DNA from: Roseiarcus sp963775575 | GTDB taxonomy: Bacteria > Pseudomonadota > Alphaproteobacteria > Rhizobiales > Beijerinckiaceae | Length of the DNA stretch: 64,000 bases | NCBI GenBank assembly: GCA_963775575.1 | Contig: CAVZJG010000002.1 | Span: forward strand, 1,984,001 to 2,048,000 | Reading direction: 5' to 3' | Part shown: one piece after another, positions 7,399 through 16,491 of the stretch | Layout: every line of letters starts with the position of its first letter | Numbering within the stretch: the stretch's first letter is position 1 | The notes under the pieces: model-generated | The model's input: only the letters and a program-made list of their open reading frames with translations | Databases searched by the model: none | What the model was told of the DNA's origin: nothing | Made by a program: the position numbers and the translations under genes

Positions 7399-9018
7399 TC
7401 ATGTCGTCGTGCGGTCTTCGTATTCGAAATACCGGAAGTCCGCGCCGATGGCGCCGCCCGACGTATCGAACGCCGCCATGCCGACGAAAGCGCCGGTGAA
7501 GGAGCGATGCTCGCCGCCTCCCGCTTCGTCCGACACGATCGAGGCGTCGAGCGGCGGCCCCGCGTCGCGCCATTCGCCGCCCTGAGCGTAGGCGAACTGA
7601 AGCCTGGCGTGATCGACCGACAGCGCGAGCTGCACCGGAGCCTCCGCGTCGAGCGCGACCGGCGGGGAGAGCGGGAAGGCGAGTCGACCCTCGGGATAAT
7701 TGCCCTCGCAGCTCATAATGGTCAGCGCGCGTCCCAACGCCTCATGCCAAGTGACGGCCAGGAAGTGGAACTTGTAGCGGTTGTAATAAGCCGTCAGTCC
7801 CGCAGCCTGCTGGAAGCTCCACGGCCGGAAATCGACCTCGGTCTCCGCCCGGAAGACGAAATGCTCCTGCCGGCGCGCGACCAGCGCCTGCTCGAACCAG
7901 GAGCCGATGGATTCGCGCGCGATCAGGCGCAGCCAGCCGGGCCGCGCGGAGAGCGACAGAATCCTGTCGGGATGCGGCGTCCGCAGCCACTGGAAATCGA
8001 GCGGCAGGGCGCCTCGCGAGAAGGCGGTCCGCTGGACGCGCGGCCTCGGCGCCGTCGTGGTCGGAAACGGCGAGGGAACCTCGAGCGACGGAACCTGGCC
8101 GCCCTGAGCGAGATAGAGCCAGCCGTCGTCGCGCCAGACGCATTTCTGGATCGCGGTCTCGCGCCCGAGCGGCGAGCGCTTGAGGCCTTTCAGCGGGCGG
8201 GAGCACAAATGCGTGTGATAGACCTGCCCGTCCGGCGTCTCGACGATCTGCCCATGGCCGGCGCGCTGCAAGGGCGCTTCGGGCGCATCCTTCGACGTGA
8301 GAAGGTGGACGTTCGGGTGCAACTCGTAGGGCCCGTCGATCCGGCGCGAGCGGGCCATGGTGACGGCGTGGTCGTAGCCGGTGCCGCCCTCGGCGGTCGT
8401 CAGGTAGTACCAGCCGTTGCGCTTGGTGAGATGCGGGCCTTCGACGAGGCCATGCCGACTTCCGGCGAAGATCGTCTTTGGCCTTCCCAAGAGCTTGCCG
8501 GAGGCGGCGTCCCATTCCTGCAAGAGGATGCCGGCGAAGGCCGGATGTTTCCGTTGCGCGCCGGAGCCATCGCGGTGGTCCCAGATCATGTTGACGAACC
8601 ACTTGCGTCCGTCGTCGTCGTGAAAGAGCGAGGGATCGAAGCCGCTCGAATTGACATAAGTCGGGTCCGACCAGGGGCCCTCGATCGACGACGCCGTGAC
8701 GATGGAGTTGTGCGCGTCCTTGAATGAGCCGTCGAGACGCTTGACGTCGGTGTAGACGAGCCAGAACCGGCCGTCGGCGTAGGAAAGACACGGCGCCCAG
8801 ACGCCGCCGGAATCCGGGTCGCCGCGCAAGTCGAGTTGCGCGGCGCGCTCGAGCGGCCGCCGCGCCAGCCGCCAGTTCACGAGATCGCGCGAATGGTGGA
8901 TTTGCACGCCGGGACACCACTCGAAGGTGGAGGTCGCGATGTAATAGTCCTCGCCGACGCGGCAGATCGACGGATCAGGGTTGAACCCCGGCAGGATCGG
9001 ATTGCGAATCATCGTCAT
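7399..9018 (-). CDS. Glycoside hydrolase family 43 beta-xylosidase / alpha-arabinofuranosidase
   Basis: A 539-residue cytoplasmic enzyme with no signal peptide. The GH43 five-bladed propeller fills residues ~1-320. The catalytic set is the base Asp15 in NPDPSI, a modulating Asp in SGFDPSLFH (~128) and the acid Glu in LVEGPHL (~190). The C-terminal ~200 residues form the beta-sandwich domain usual in xylosidases of this family (QQAAGLTAYYN, YRYFEYEDR-like tail). It should cleave xylo- or arabino-oligosaccharides after uptake. It is divergently oriented from the ABC importer at 9370-12494, which probably brings in its substrate. Confidence 0.9.
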   Translation of the reverse strand: MTMIRNPILPGFNPDPSICRVGEDYYIATSTFEWCPGVQIHHSRDLVNWRLARRPLERAAQLDLRGDPDSGGVWAPCLSYADGRFWLVYTDVKRLDGSFKDAHNSIVTASSIEGPWSDPTYVNSSGFDPSLFHDDDGRKWFVNMIWDHRDGSGAQRKHPAFAGILLQEWDAASGKLLGRPKTIFAGSRHGLVEGPHLTKRNGWYYLTTAEGGTGYDHAVTMARSRRIDGPYELHPNVHLLTSKDAPEAPLQRAGHGQIVETPDGQVYHTHLCSRPLKGLKRSPLGRETAIQKCVWRDDGWLYLAQGGQVPSLEVPSPFPTTTAPRPRVQRTAFSRGALPLDFQWLRTPHPDRILSLSARPGWLRLIARESIGSWFEQALVARRQEHFVFRAETEVDFRPWSFQQAAGLTAYYNRYKFHFLAVTWHEALGRALTIMSCEGNYPEGRLAFPLSPPVALDAEAPVQLALSVDHARLQFAYAQGGEWRDAGPPLDASIVSDEAGGGEHRSFTGAFVGMAAFDTSGGAIGADFRYFEYEDRTTT

Positions 9019-9215
9019 GGCAAGCTCCTCCGCGTGCGGTCGTCGCGCCGCCTGAAGGACGGCGCGCCCCGGCCTCGAGGCGATCGACGATGGCCCATGA
9101 GGTCCTCTGAAGTGGACTCGCGCGGCGGGGCCACCTCAGAGTGAAGTGATCCCCGAAAGTGGGACCACCTCACCTCATCGCGCCAAGACTTCGGCGTCGC
9201 CAAGGCATCCAGAGG

Positions 9216-9283
9216 ATGGAATTGTTTCCATTCTCACGAGCGAACGTCAACGGGTTGACCTAACATTTGGCCGTTGTTGTAGT
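9216..9283 (+). promoter_or_regulatory. Putative operator palindrome and promoter of the sugar importer
   Basis: ATGGAA-TTGT-TTCCAT (9216-9231) is a perfect 6-bp-arm palindrome of the kind used by LacI- or GntR-type sugar regulators. Downstream, TTGACC (9255-9260) and TGTAGT (9278-9283), 17 bases apart, could be a -35/-10 pair for the binding-protein gene at 9370. Both are visible motifs; regulator identity is unknown and none is encoded nearby. Confidence 0.4.
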
Positions 9284-9369
9284 GGACTCGCTTGACAAGC
9301 AAGGGGAAGCGGACGAGCGTTCGCTCGCAATGCGGGGAAACCGCTGAGCTGTTTCCTGAGGAGGGAGTC

Positions 9370-10626
9370 ATGAAGTTTCGTCATCTCGCTTTTGCCGCCG
9401 CGTGCGTCGCGGCGTGGAGCGTCCCGGCGTTGGCCGAGACGAACATCACCATCCTGCACGTGAACGAAATCGCCCCGGCGAAGGCGCTTTGGGACAAGAT
9501 CGCCGCCGACTACAACGCCGCGCACCCGGGCGTCAAAGTCCAGTTCAAGTATCTGGAGAACGAAGCGTTCAAGGCCAAGCTGCCGACCATGCTGCAGTCC
9601 GCGGATTCGCGCCCCGAAGCGTTCTACAGTTGGGCCGGCGGCGTCATGGAGGCGCAGGACAAGGCCGGGTTCCTCGCGGACATCACCAAGGGCGTCGCCG
9701 ACGTCGACTCCACGATGTCGCAAACCGCGGTCGATTCCTTCAAGGTCGGCGGCAAGGTGGTCGGCGTGCCCTTCGAGATGGGCGAGGTGGTGTTCTATTA
9801 CAACAAGAAGCTGTTCGAGAAGGCCGGCGTGAAGGCCGAGGACATCAAGACCTGGGACGATTTTCTCGGCGCGGTCAAGAAGCTGAAGGCGGCGGGGATC
9901 GCCCCGATCGTCGTCGGCGCGGGCGAGAAGTGGCCGATGGCCTTCTTCTATGACTATCTCGTCCTGCGCGTCGGCGGCGAAACCGCCCTGCCCGACGCGA
10001 AGGCCGGCAAGAACGGCGGCTTCAAGAACGCGGCTTTCGTCGAGGCCGGCAAGCGGCTTCACGAGCTCGGGGCGCTCGACGCGTTCCAGCCCGGCTATCT
10101 CCAGACCTCGCATGCGCAATCGGCAGGCGTCTTCGGCGACGGCAAGGCGGCCATGGACCTGATGGGTCAATGGTTCCTGGGCATGCAGGCGCCGAACTCC
10201 GCCAGCGGCAAGGGCATTGCGGCGGAGGACATCGGCATCCTGTCGTTCCCGACCGTGCCTGACGGCAAGGGCAAGGCGACGGATACGCTCGGCGGCATCA
10301 ACGGCTTCCTCGTCACCAAGACCGCGCCGCCCGAGACGGTCGACTTCCTCAAGTTCTTCAGCCAAGAGAAGTATGCTGAGGAGGCTGCGGCCACCGGCGC
10401 CTACATCCCCGTCGTGAAGGGCGCCTCGAAGGTCATCACCGACCCGCTGCAGAAGCGCCTCGCCGACGATCTCGCCGCGACGACCTTCCACCAGAACTAC
10501 TTCGATCAGGACCTCGGTCCGTCGGTCGGTCGCGTCATCAACGATATTTCGGTCGCCGTGACCGCCGGACAAATGACGCCGGAAGCGGCGGCCGCCGCGC
10601 TCCAGGAGGCCGCCGAGCAGCAGTAA
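9370..10626 (+). CDS. ABC sugar importer, extracellular solute-binding protein
   Basis: A 418-residue family 1 (CUT1-type) substrate-binding protein. Residues 1-22 are a Sec signal peptide ending in PALAE. Typical features follow: WDKIAADYNAAHPGVKVQF, VPFEMGEVVFYYNKKLFEKAG, a hinge region, and LGGINGFLVTKTAP. The ATG at 9370 is preceded by GAGGAGGGAG. It is the first gene of the importer operon. The GH43 gene next door suggests xylo- or arabino-oligosaccharides, though specificity cannot be read from sequence. It matures into a periplasmic protein delivering to the permeases that follow. Confidence 0.92.
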   Translation: MKFRHLAFAAACVAAWSVPALAETNITILHVNEIAPAKALWDKIAADYNAAHPGVKVQFKYLENEAFKAKLPTMLQSADSRPEAFYSWAGGVMEAQDKAGFLADITKGVADVDSTMSQTAVDSFKVGGKVVGVPFEMGEVVFYYNKKLFEKAGVKAEDIKTWDDFLGAVKKLKAAGIAPIVVGAGEKWPMAFFYDYLVLRVGGETALPDAKAGKNGGFKNAAFVEAGKRLHELGALDAFQPGYLQTSHAQSAGVFGDGKAAMDLMGQWFLGMQAPNSASGKGIAAEDIGILSFPTVPDGKGKATDTLGGINGFLVTKTAPPETVDFLKFFSQEKYAEEAAATGAYIPVVKGASKVITDPLQKRLADDLAATTFHQNYFDQDLGPSVGRVINDISVAVTAGQMTPEAAAAALQEAAEQQ

Positions 10627-10655
10627 CGATCGAACCGCAAAGCTAAATCTCCCGT

Positions 10656-10679
10656 CCCCGCCGCGTGTCCGCGGCGGGG
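10656..10679 (+). terminator. Intra-operon hairpin between binding protein and permeases
   Basis: CCCCGCCGCG-TGTC-CGCGGCGGGG forms a perfect 10-bp stem 29 bases after the binding-protein stop. There is no U-run. Such hairpins commonly stabilise the upstream mRNA or reduce read-through, so that binding protein exceeds permease; that role is inferred. Confidence 0.55.
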
Positions 10680-10711
10680 GCTCTGCGCTCCGAGAGGCGA
10701 GGTTCGTTCAT

Positions 10712-11617
10712 TTGTCGACCGCCGGGACCAACTCCGTCGAACCCGCCAGCCGAATGTCCGCCAACGGCTGGGCGGTCGTTGTCGTCTTCCTGCCGCCCGC
10801 GTTGCTGCTGTTCACCGTCTTCGTCGCCCTGCCGATGGCGGAGGCGGGGTGGTTCAGCTTTTACAACTGGGACGGTTACGGCCGGCCGGAGAAGTTCATC
10901 GGGCTCACGAACTACGGCTACCTGATCGGCAACGCGACGTTTTTGCGCGCGCTCGCCAACAACGGGATCATCATCGCCGTCTCGCTTCTCATTCAGCTCC
11001 CGCTGGCGCTCGCCGTGGCGATGATGGTCGCCGGGCGAATCGCCGGGGCGGCGGCGTTCCGGATGATCTTCTTTCTGCCCTATGTGCTCGCCGACGTCGG
11101 AGCGGGGCTCATCTGGCGCTACATGTTCGACGGCGAGTACGGCCTCGCCGCCGCGATCGCCGGCGGGCTCGGCCTCCAACCATACTACCTGCTCGCGGAC
11201 AAGGACTGGGCGTTTTCCGCCATCCTGATCGTCGTCATCTGGAAATACTTCGGCTTCTACATGATGCTCTTTGTCGCGGGCCTGCAGGGCATCGACAAGT
11301 CGCTGCTCGAAGCGGCAGAGGTGGACGGCGCAAGTTCGTTCCAGCGTTTCCGCTACATCACCGTGCCGCAGCTCGGGCCGATGATCCGCCTTTCGGTCTT
11401 TTTCGCCGTCGTCGGCTCGTTGCAGCTCTTCGACATCGTCGTGCCGCTGACCGGCGGCGGGCCGTTCGACACCACGCACACGATGGTGTCGTTCCTCTAC
11501 TATTTCGGCATCACCCGAATGCGCGTCGGCTTCGGCTCGGCGGTGGGCGTGGTGCTGTTCTTCATCTGCGTCACTTTCGCCATCGGCTACCAACGAATGT
11601 TCATGCGCGATGACTGA
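10712..11617 (+). CDS. ABC sugar importer permease (MalF-type)
   Basis: A 301-residue inner-membrane protein with about six transmembrane segments; the first is VVVVFLPPALLLFTVFVALP. The EAA coupling loop is SLLEAAEVDGASSFQRFRYI, followed by TVPQLGP, and it contacts the ATPase. PLTGGGPFDTTHTM is a conserved periplasmic loop of CUT1 permeases. I chose the TTG at 10712 because GAGGCGAGG lies upstream; the in-frame ATG at 10754 lacks a Shine-Dalgarno motif. It overlaps the next permease by 8 bp. Confidence 0.9.
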   Translation: MSTAGTNSVEPASRMSANGWAVVVVFLPPALLLFTVFVALPMAEAGWFSFYNWDGYGRPEKFIGLTNYGYLIGNATFLRALANNGIIIAVSLLIQLPLALAVAMMVAGRIAGAAAFRMIFFLPYVLADVGAGLIWRYMFDGEYGLAAAIAGGLGLQPYYLLADKDWAFSAILIVVIWKYFGFYMMLFVAGLQGIDKSLLEAAEVDGASSFQRFRYITVPQLGPMIRLSVFFAVVGSLQLFDIVVPLTGGGPFDTTHTMVSFLYYFGITRMRVGFGSAVGVVLFFICVTFAIGYQRMFMRDD

Positions 11618-12494
11618 GACCTCCTTGCCCGCCGCCACGGCCGCCTCGACGCAGGATTTGTCGGGCCGCCGCCTCAATCCGCTCGCCGTGATCGCGATCT
11701 TCGGCGCGCTCGTCGTGATCGCCGGGATCGTGCTCGTGCCGATCCTGGCGACGGCCCTCGGCGGTTTCAAGGAGCTTGGCGAGCTGCGCTCGAACCTGCT
11801 CGGCCTGCCGCACGTCTGGGTGTGGGGGAACTATTGGGGCATTCTGTCGGGCGCACGCTACTGGCAGGTGCTCGGCAATTCGCTGATCATTGCGACCCTC
11901 ACCGTCGCGCTGACGCTCGCTTTCGCGTCGATGGCGGCCTTCGCCTTCGCGCACCTGAAATTCTTCGGCGACAAGTTTTTGCTGAGCTATCTGGAGCTCG
12001 GGCTACTGTTCCCCCTCGCGACGGGGATCCTGCCGTTGTTCATCAAGATCCGAGATCTTGGCCTGCTTGATTCTTATCTCGGCGTGGCGTTGCCGCAAGT
12101 CGCTTTCTCGCTGGCGATGAGCATCCTGCTGCTGCGCAACGCCTTCAAGCAATTGCCGAGCGAACTTCTCGACGCGGCGATGATAGATGGCTGCGGCTAC
12201 TTCCGCTACTTCTTGTTCATCACCCTGCCGCTGACGGGGCCGATTCTTTCGACCGTCGCCGTGATTTCGTTCGTCGGCAGTTGGAACGGCTATCTGCTCC
12301 CGCTCGTCGTCCTCAATACCGAGTCGCGCTACCCCTGGACTCTGGGCCTGATGGCCTATCAGGGTCAATACAACACGATGTGGCAGCTGGTGCTCGCCTT
12401 CATCACCCTCACTATCCTGCCGGCGATCCTGATGTTCTTGTTCGCGCAGCGCTACATCGTCGCCGGCCTCACTGCCGGCGCGGTCAAGGCGTGA
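11610..12494 (+). CDS. ABC sugar importer permease (MalG-type)
   Basis: A 294-residue inner-membrane permease with six predicted transmembrane helices. Its EAA-type loop is ELLDAAMIDGCGYFRYFLFI. The family pattern NSLIIATLTVALTLAFASMA is also present. It pairs with the MalF-type permease that overlaps its start, giving the heterodimeric CUT1 channel. The operon ends here; the ATPase lies downstream on the opposite strand. Confidence 0.9.
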   Translation: MTETSLPAATAASTQDLSGRRLNPLAVIAIFGALVVIAGIVLVPILATALGGFKELGELRSNLLGLPHVWVWGNYWGILSGARYWQVLGNSLIIATLTVALTLAFASMAAFAFAHLKFFGDKFLLSYLELGLLFPLATGILPLFIKIRDLGLLDSYLGVALPQVAFSLAMSILLLRNAFKQLPSELLDAAMIDGCGYFRYFLFITLPLTGPILSTVAVISFVGSWNGYLLPLVVLNTESRYPWTLGLMAYQGQYNTMWQLVLAFITLTILPAILMFLFAQRYIVAGLTAGAVKA

Positions 12495-12572
12495 CGCGGC
12501 CGCTCGGACTTCGCCGAGGTCAGGGCAGCGCCTACGCCCTGATCACAGCGCCGAGCGCGTTCGCGCCGCCGC

Positions 12573-13643
12573 CTACATCATCCGCAGTCCGGATTGCTCG
12601 TCGAAGACATGGATTCTTGCCGCCGGGGCGGTCAGGGCCAGTGTGCCGCCTGGCTTGGCGTCGAGGCGCTCGCGGAAAACGCCGACGATGTCGTGGCCGG
12701 CAAATCGCGCAATCACCTGGGTTTCGGCGCCCGTCGGTTCGACGACGCTGACCTGCGCCGGAAGTCCGGCTTTGTCATCGATGATGAAATCCTCAGGCCG
12801 GATGCCGATCGTGGCCGGCCGTCCGTCCCAGGCGGGCGCCGTCTCCGGCCGCAGCGGCAGGCGATCGCCGCCCGCCGTGACGAGAAACGCGCCGCCATCG
12901 ATGCGGATGCGACCGGAGATGAAATTCATGCCCGGCGAGCCGATGAAGCCGGCGACGAACTGATTGATCGGGCTGTCATAGAGTTCGAGGGGGCTGCCGA
13001 TCTGCTCCACGCGGCCGTCGCGCAGAACGACGATCCTGTCGGCCATCGTCATCGCCTCGATCTGGTCATGGGTGACGTAGACCGTCGTGGTCTGCAGCCG
13101 CTGATGCAGCTGCTTGATTTCGGCCCGCATCTGGACACGCAGTTTGGCGTCGAGATTGGACAGCGGTTCGTCGAAGAGGAAGACCTTCGGGTCCCGCACG
13201 ATGGCGCGCCCCATGGCGACGCGCTGCCGTTGGCCGCCGGAGAGCTGCCGGGGGTAGCGATCGAGCAGCGCCTCTAGGCCGAGGACGTCTGCGGCGCGAT
13301 CGACTTTCTCCGCGATCTCGCGATGCGCCATGTGTTTCAGCCTCAGCGCAAAGCTCATGTTCTCCCGCACCGTCATATGCGGGTAGAGCGCGTAGTTCTG
13401 GAACACCATGGCGATGTTCCGGTGCATCGGCGGCACATCGTTGACGACCGCGCCGCCGATGCGGATCTCGCCCGATGTCACGTCCTCCAGGCCGGCGAGC
13501 ATCCGCAGCACGGTGGACTTGCCGCAGCCTGACGGCCCTACGAGCACGACGAATTCTCCCTCGTCGATTGCGACCGAGACGCCCCGGATCACTTCGACCG
13601 CGCCGAATCTCTTGCGCAGGTCGCTCATCTCCACTGATGTCAC
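12573..13643 (-). CDS. ABC sugar importer ATPase (MalK/UgpC-type)
   Basis: A 356-residue CUT1 ATP-binding subunit. It has Walker A GPSGCGKST (~37-45), Q-loop FQNYALYPHMTV, signature LSGGQRQRVAMGRA, Walker B VFLFDEPLSNLD, and H-loop VTHDQIEAMTM. A TOBE/OB regulatory domain occupies residues ~240-356 (GIRPEDFIID, VEPTGAETQV). It should energise the permease pair at 10712-12494. It is convergent to them (79 bp between stops), so it has its own promoter, consistent with an ATPase shared by several importers. Confidence 0.92.
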   Translation of the reverse strand: MTSVEMSDLRKRFGAVEVIRGVSVAIDEGEFVVLVGPSGCGKSTVLRMLAGLEDVTSGEIRIGGAVVNDVPPMHRNIAMVFQNYALYPHMTVRENMSFALRLKHMAHREIAEKVDRAADVLGLEALLDRYPRQLSGGQRQRVAMGRAIVRDPKVFLFDEPLSNLDAKLRVQMRAEIKQLHQRLQTTTVYVTHDQIEAMTMADRIVVLRDGRVEQIGSPLELYDSPINQFVAGFIGSPGMNFISGRIRIDGGAFLVTAGGDRLPLRPETAPAWDGRPATIGIRPEDFIIDDKAGLPAQVSVVEPTGAETQVIARFAGHDIVGVFRERLDAKPGGTLALTAPAARIHVFDEQSGLRMM

Positions 13644-13810
13644 CGCGGTTCTCCCAACTCTCGAATCCGACCTTTCAGCCCGTGACCGCGCCGGCCGTTA
13701 GACCCTCGGCCAAGCATATTACAGATAAACGAAGCTTTCGTCGACGAGCGCGACCCGCCGATTTGTTCCTTGCGCGCGCGAAAGCTTGGCCGAGCGTTGC
13801 ATGGCCTCCT

Positions 13811-14428
13811 TCAGCCGCGCAAGCCTCGCGCCGCGGCGAGTTCGACCGGCGTGTCGATGTCGAACGTCACGCCGTCGCTTTCGACTTGCACCTCGACGAC
13901 GCCTCGGGGATCGGCCTCGCCGATGAGGCGGCGCGCGCCCTCTTCGCCGTCAAGGCGCGCCAGCGTGGGAAACAGCGCGCGCGACAGCAGCACGGGATTG
14001 CCGCGCCGGCCGGCGTGGACGGGCGCCGCGGCGAGGGCATCGGAGCGCGCCGCGAAGGCTTCGATCAGACGATCGAGCGTCGCCGCCGCGATTCTCGGCA
14101 TGTCGCCGAGCACGATGAGCGCGCCCGCGACGTCGGCGGGCAGAGCCGCGACGCCGGCCTTGAGCGAAGACGCCATGCCGCTGGCGAAATCGGGGTTATC
14201 GACGAAGGCGAGCGGCAATCCCGCGAGCGCCGCTTCCACCGCTCCCCGCGCGAAGCCGGTGACGACGACGACCGGGCGCGCGCGCGAGGCGAGCGCCGCC
14301 TCCGCGGCATGGCGCGCCAGCGGCTTGCCGTCGAGCAACGCCACGAGCTTGGAGATTTCCCGGCCGCCTTCGGCGCGAAAGCGCGCGGACCGCCCCGCGG
14401 CGAGGATGACGGCGCCGATCTCAGACAT
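13811..14428 (-). CDS. mocA: Molybdenum cofactor cytidylyltransferase-like NTP transferase (MocA/MobA-like)
   Basis: A 205-residue nucleotidyltransferase. The signature VILAAGRSARF (LAAGxSxR NTP-binding loop, ~8-18) is followed by K27-containing SKLVALLDGKPL and GDMPRI (metal-binding Asp, ~107). The GNPVLLSRALFP motif is typical of MocA, which converts Mo-molybdopterin to the cytosine dinucleotide form used by xanthine-dehydrogenase-family enzymes. Last gene of the maturation operon, overlapping the preceding gene by 8 bp. MocA is favoured over MobA (guanine form) because of the neighbouring molybdenum hydroxylase. Confidence 0.85.
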   Translation of the reverse strand: MSEIGAVILAAGRSARFRAEGGREISKLVALLDGKPLARHAAEAALASRARPVVVVTGFARGAVEAALAGLPLAFVDNPDFASGMASSLKAGVAALPADVAGALIVLGDMPRIAAATLDRLIEAFAARSDALAAAPVHAGRRGNPVLLSRALFPTLARLDGEEGARRLIGEADPRGVVEVQVESDGVTFDIDTPVELAAARGLRG

Positions 14429-15425
14429 CGCCGAGACGCGGTTGCGGGCGCGACGCGATCTCCCTCAGGAGCCCGCCGACGCCCATCGCCTCGATGTCGG
14501 CGCCGGCGATCGGCGCGCCCGCGAGAATGCGCTGCAGCACCCAATCGAAGCCGTTCTCCTTGGGCGACCGCGCGCAACCGGGAGCGCCGACGATCGGCAG
14601 GTCGCCGCGCGCGGCGAGCAGCAGCAGGTTGCCCGGATCGACCGGCATGCCGAAGCGCTCGATCCGTCCGCCGATCGCCTCGATCGCGGCGGGAATGACG
14701 TCGCGCCGATCGGCAGTCGCCGAAGCGCCGAAGATCACCAACGCGTCGCCCCTGGCGGCGAGCCGTTCGAGCGCGCCCGCGAGCGCGCCGGGCTCGTGGG
14801 CGACGCGCTCCTCGGCGACGATCGAAGCGCCGGCGGGAGCCAGGCGCGCCGCCAGCGTGCGCAGCGTCCTGGCGACGACGCTCGCCGCGAGGCCGGGCAG
14901 CGTCGTCGAGGCGACGGCGAAGCGCAACGGGCGAAACGGCGCGATCGACACGGCCCCGCCCGCCGGCAAGGCCTCGCACGCCGTCTCCAGCGCCGCGCCG
15001 GGCGCGGCGAAAGCAATGATCTTGACCGTCGCCGCCATGTCGCCCGCCGCGACGGCGCGGAACGGCGCCTGCGTCGCCACGGTGATCGCCTCGTCGACGC
15101 CGTTGACTCGGTTGATCGCCTCGGCGTCGACGACGACGAGGCCCGCGGCTTGCGCGAACAGATTGACGCGGCCGGCGAACGGCGGCTCGCGACGCAGATG
15201 GGGGCCGGCAAGCCGCTCGGCGACGCGCCTCGCCGCCTCGTCCTCGCCGACATCGCCGGGGTCGAGCCGAGCGACGACGATTTTCTCGACTCCCGCCTCG
15301 CTCAGCGCGCGGCGGCGCGCCGCGGTGACGATCTGCCCCTTCTTGAGCGTCACCGAGCCGAGATGCAGCCCATGCGCAAGGATCGCGTTTTCCGCCTCGT
15401 CGACGGGAACCATGCCGAATTTCAC
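14421..15425 (-). CDS. Molybdopterin-binding protein (MoeA/MogA-like domain)
   Basis: A 334-residue protein starting at a GTG that overlaps the xdhC stop (GTGA). The N-terminal half (VPVDEAENAILAHGLHL) resembles the molybdopterin-binding proteins that accompany xdhC and mocA in hydroxylase clusters. The second half has MoCF_biosynth-like features: GDALVIFGASATADRRDVIPAAIE, then MPVDPGNLLLLA, and an N-terminal LKKGQIVTA segment. It is probably needed for molybdenum insertion or cofactor delivery. The precise reaction is not established. An alternative start is the ATG four codons downstream. Confidence 0.8.
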   Translation of the reverse strand: MKFGMVPVDEAENAILAHGLHLGSVTLKKGQIVTAARRRALSEAGVEKIVVARLDPGDVGEDEAARRVAERLAGPHLRREPPFAGRVNLFAQAAGLVVVDAEAINRVNGVDEAITVATQAPFRAVAAGDMAATVKIIAFAAPGAALETACEALPAGGAVSIAPFRPLRFAVASTTLPGLAASVVARTLRTLAARLAPAGASIVAEERVAHEPGALAGALERLAARGDALVIFGASATADRRDVIPAAIEAIGGRIERFGMPVDPGNLLLLAARGDLPIVGAPGCARSPKENGFDWVLQRILAGAPIAGADIEAMGVGGLLREIASRPQPRLGDV

Positions 15426-16135
15426 GACGCCGCTCCCTCGCCGCGTTCCGCGCGCGGCGGCTTCCTGCCCAGCGCGGCGATGATCTCGCCGACGATCGAA
15501 ACGGCGATTTCGGCGGGGCTCGTCGCGCCGATGTCGAGGCCGATCGGCGCGTGGATGCGCGCCAGCGCCTTTTCGCCGAAGCCTTCGGCGCGCATCCGTT
15601 CGATCCGCTTGGCGTGAGTTTTGCGCGAACCGAGCGCGCCGATGTAGAAACAGTCGGATTCGAGCGCGCGAACGAGCGCGCGGTCGTCGATCTTGGGGTC
15701 GTGCGTCAACACGCAGATCGCGGTAAAGCGGTCGAGAGGCGAGGCGGCGAGCGCTTCGTCCGGCCATTGCGCGATGACTGGCGTGTCGGGAAAGCGCTCG
15801 GGCGTCGCGAACGCGGCGCGCGGATCGATGATCGTCGGGTCCAGCCCCGCGATCCTGGCGATCGGCGCCAGCGCCTGCGAAATATGCACGGCGCCGATGA
15901 TCGCCAGCCGCACCGGGGGAACGAGGATGGTGAGAAACCAGCTCTCGCCGGCGCGCTCGACGAGGCCGCTCTTGCCCGATCGTAGCGCCGCGTCGAGCGC
16001 TTCGGCGAGCGGATCGGCCGCGACCGCCTCCGCCGCGACGAAGCGCTGCTCGCCGTCGGCGAGTCTGGTGACCAGCGCGCCGGCGCGCCGCTCGCGCCGC
16101 GTCGTGTTCATCGCCTCGAGAATAGCCAGCCGCAT
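15422..16135 (-). CDS. xdhC: XdhC family protein, Rossmann (C-terminal-domain) subunit
   Basis: A 237-residue protein. The second half is the XdhC Rossmann domain: PVRLAIIGAVHISQALAPIA, TIIDPRAAFATPERF, VLTHDPKIDDRAL, YIGALGSRKTHAKR and IGLDIGATSPAEIAVSI. XdhC binds the sulfurated cofactor and inserts it into xanthine-dehydrogenase-type apoenzymes. The canonical single-chain XdhC is split here: the CoxI domain is the separate upstream gene, joined by a TGATG overlap. The IGAVHISQ loop replaces the usual GxGxxG-like GAGHVGQA, which is worth noting for dinucleotide binding. Confidence 0.85.
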   Translation of the reverse strand: MRLAILEAMNTTRRERRAGALVTRLADGEQRFVAAEAVAADPLAEALDAALRSGKSGLVERAGESWFLTILVPPVRLAIIGAVHISQALAPIARIAGLDPTIIDPRAAFATPERFPDTPVIAQWPDEALAASPLDRFTAICVLTHDPKIDDRALVRALESDCFYIGALGSRKTHAKRIERMRAEGFGEKALARIHAPIGLDIGATSPAEIAVSIVGEIIAALGRKPPRAERGEGAAS

Positions 16136-16491
16136 CAGTCGACCCGCTCGACATAGACCGTGATGCGGCCGCCGCAGGAGAGGCCGACCCGCCACGCCGT
16201 TTCGTCGGCGACGCCGAATTCCAGCGTCTTGGCAGCGCCGTCGGCGATGACGTCGAGCGCCTCGCTCACCACCGCGCCTTCGACGCAGCCGCCCGACACC
16301 GACCCGAGGAAATGGCCGTCGCCGTCGATCGCCAGATGCGAGCCGACGGGGCGCGGCGCGGAGCCCCAGGTCTCCACCACCGTCGCGATGGCGACGGCGC
16401 GCCCTGTTTTGCGCCAGCGCTCGGCGGCGGCCAGAACGTCTTCGTCGGCGCTCGGCATGGCGCGCCATCCCCCATCGTCCGACGCGCTCAC
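16135..16491 (-). CDS. XdhC/CoxI N-terminal-domain protein
   Basis: A 118-residue protein with the XdhC_CoxI domain: AIATVVETWGSAPRPVGSHLAI, GSVSGGCVEGAVVSEA and the closing VGLSCGGRITVYVE. The two glycine-cysteine motifs (SGGCVEG, LSCGG) are the family hallmark linked to cofactor sulfuration. I use the GTG at 16491, which overlaps the CDGSH stop as GTGA like the other junctions in this operon; the ATG at 16458 is an alternative. It would act with the Rossmann subunit encoded next. Confidence 0.85.
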   Translation of the reverse strand: MSASDDGGWRAMPSADEDVLAAAERWRKTGRAVAIATVVETWGSAPRPVGSHLAIDGDGHFLGSVSGGCVEGAVVSEALDVIADGAAKTLEFGVADETAWRVGLSCGGRITVYVERVD

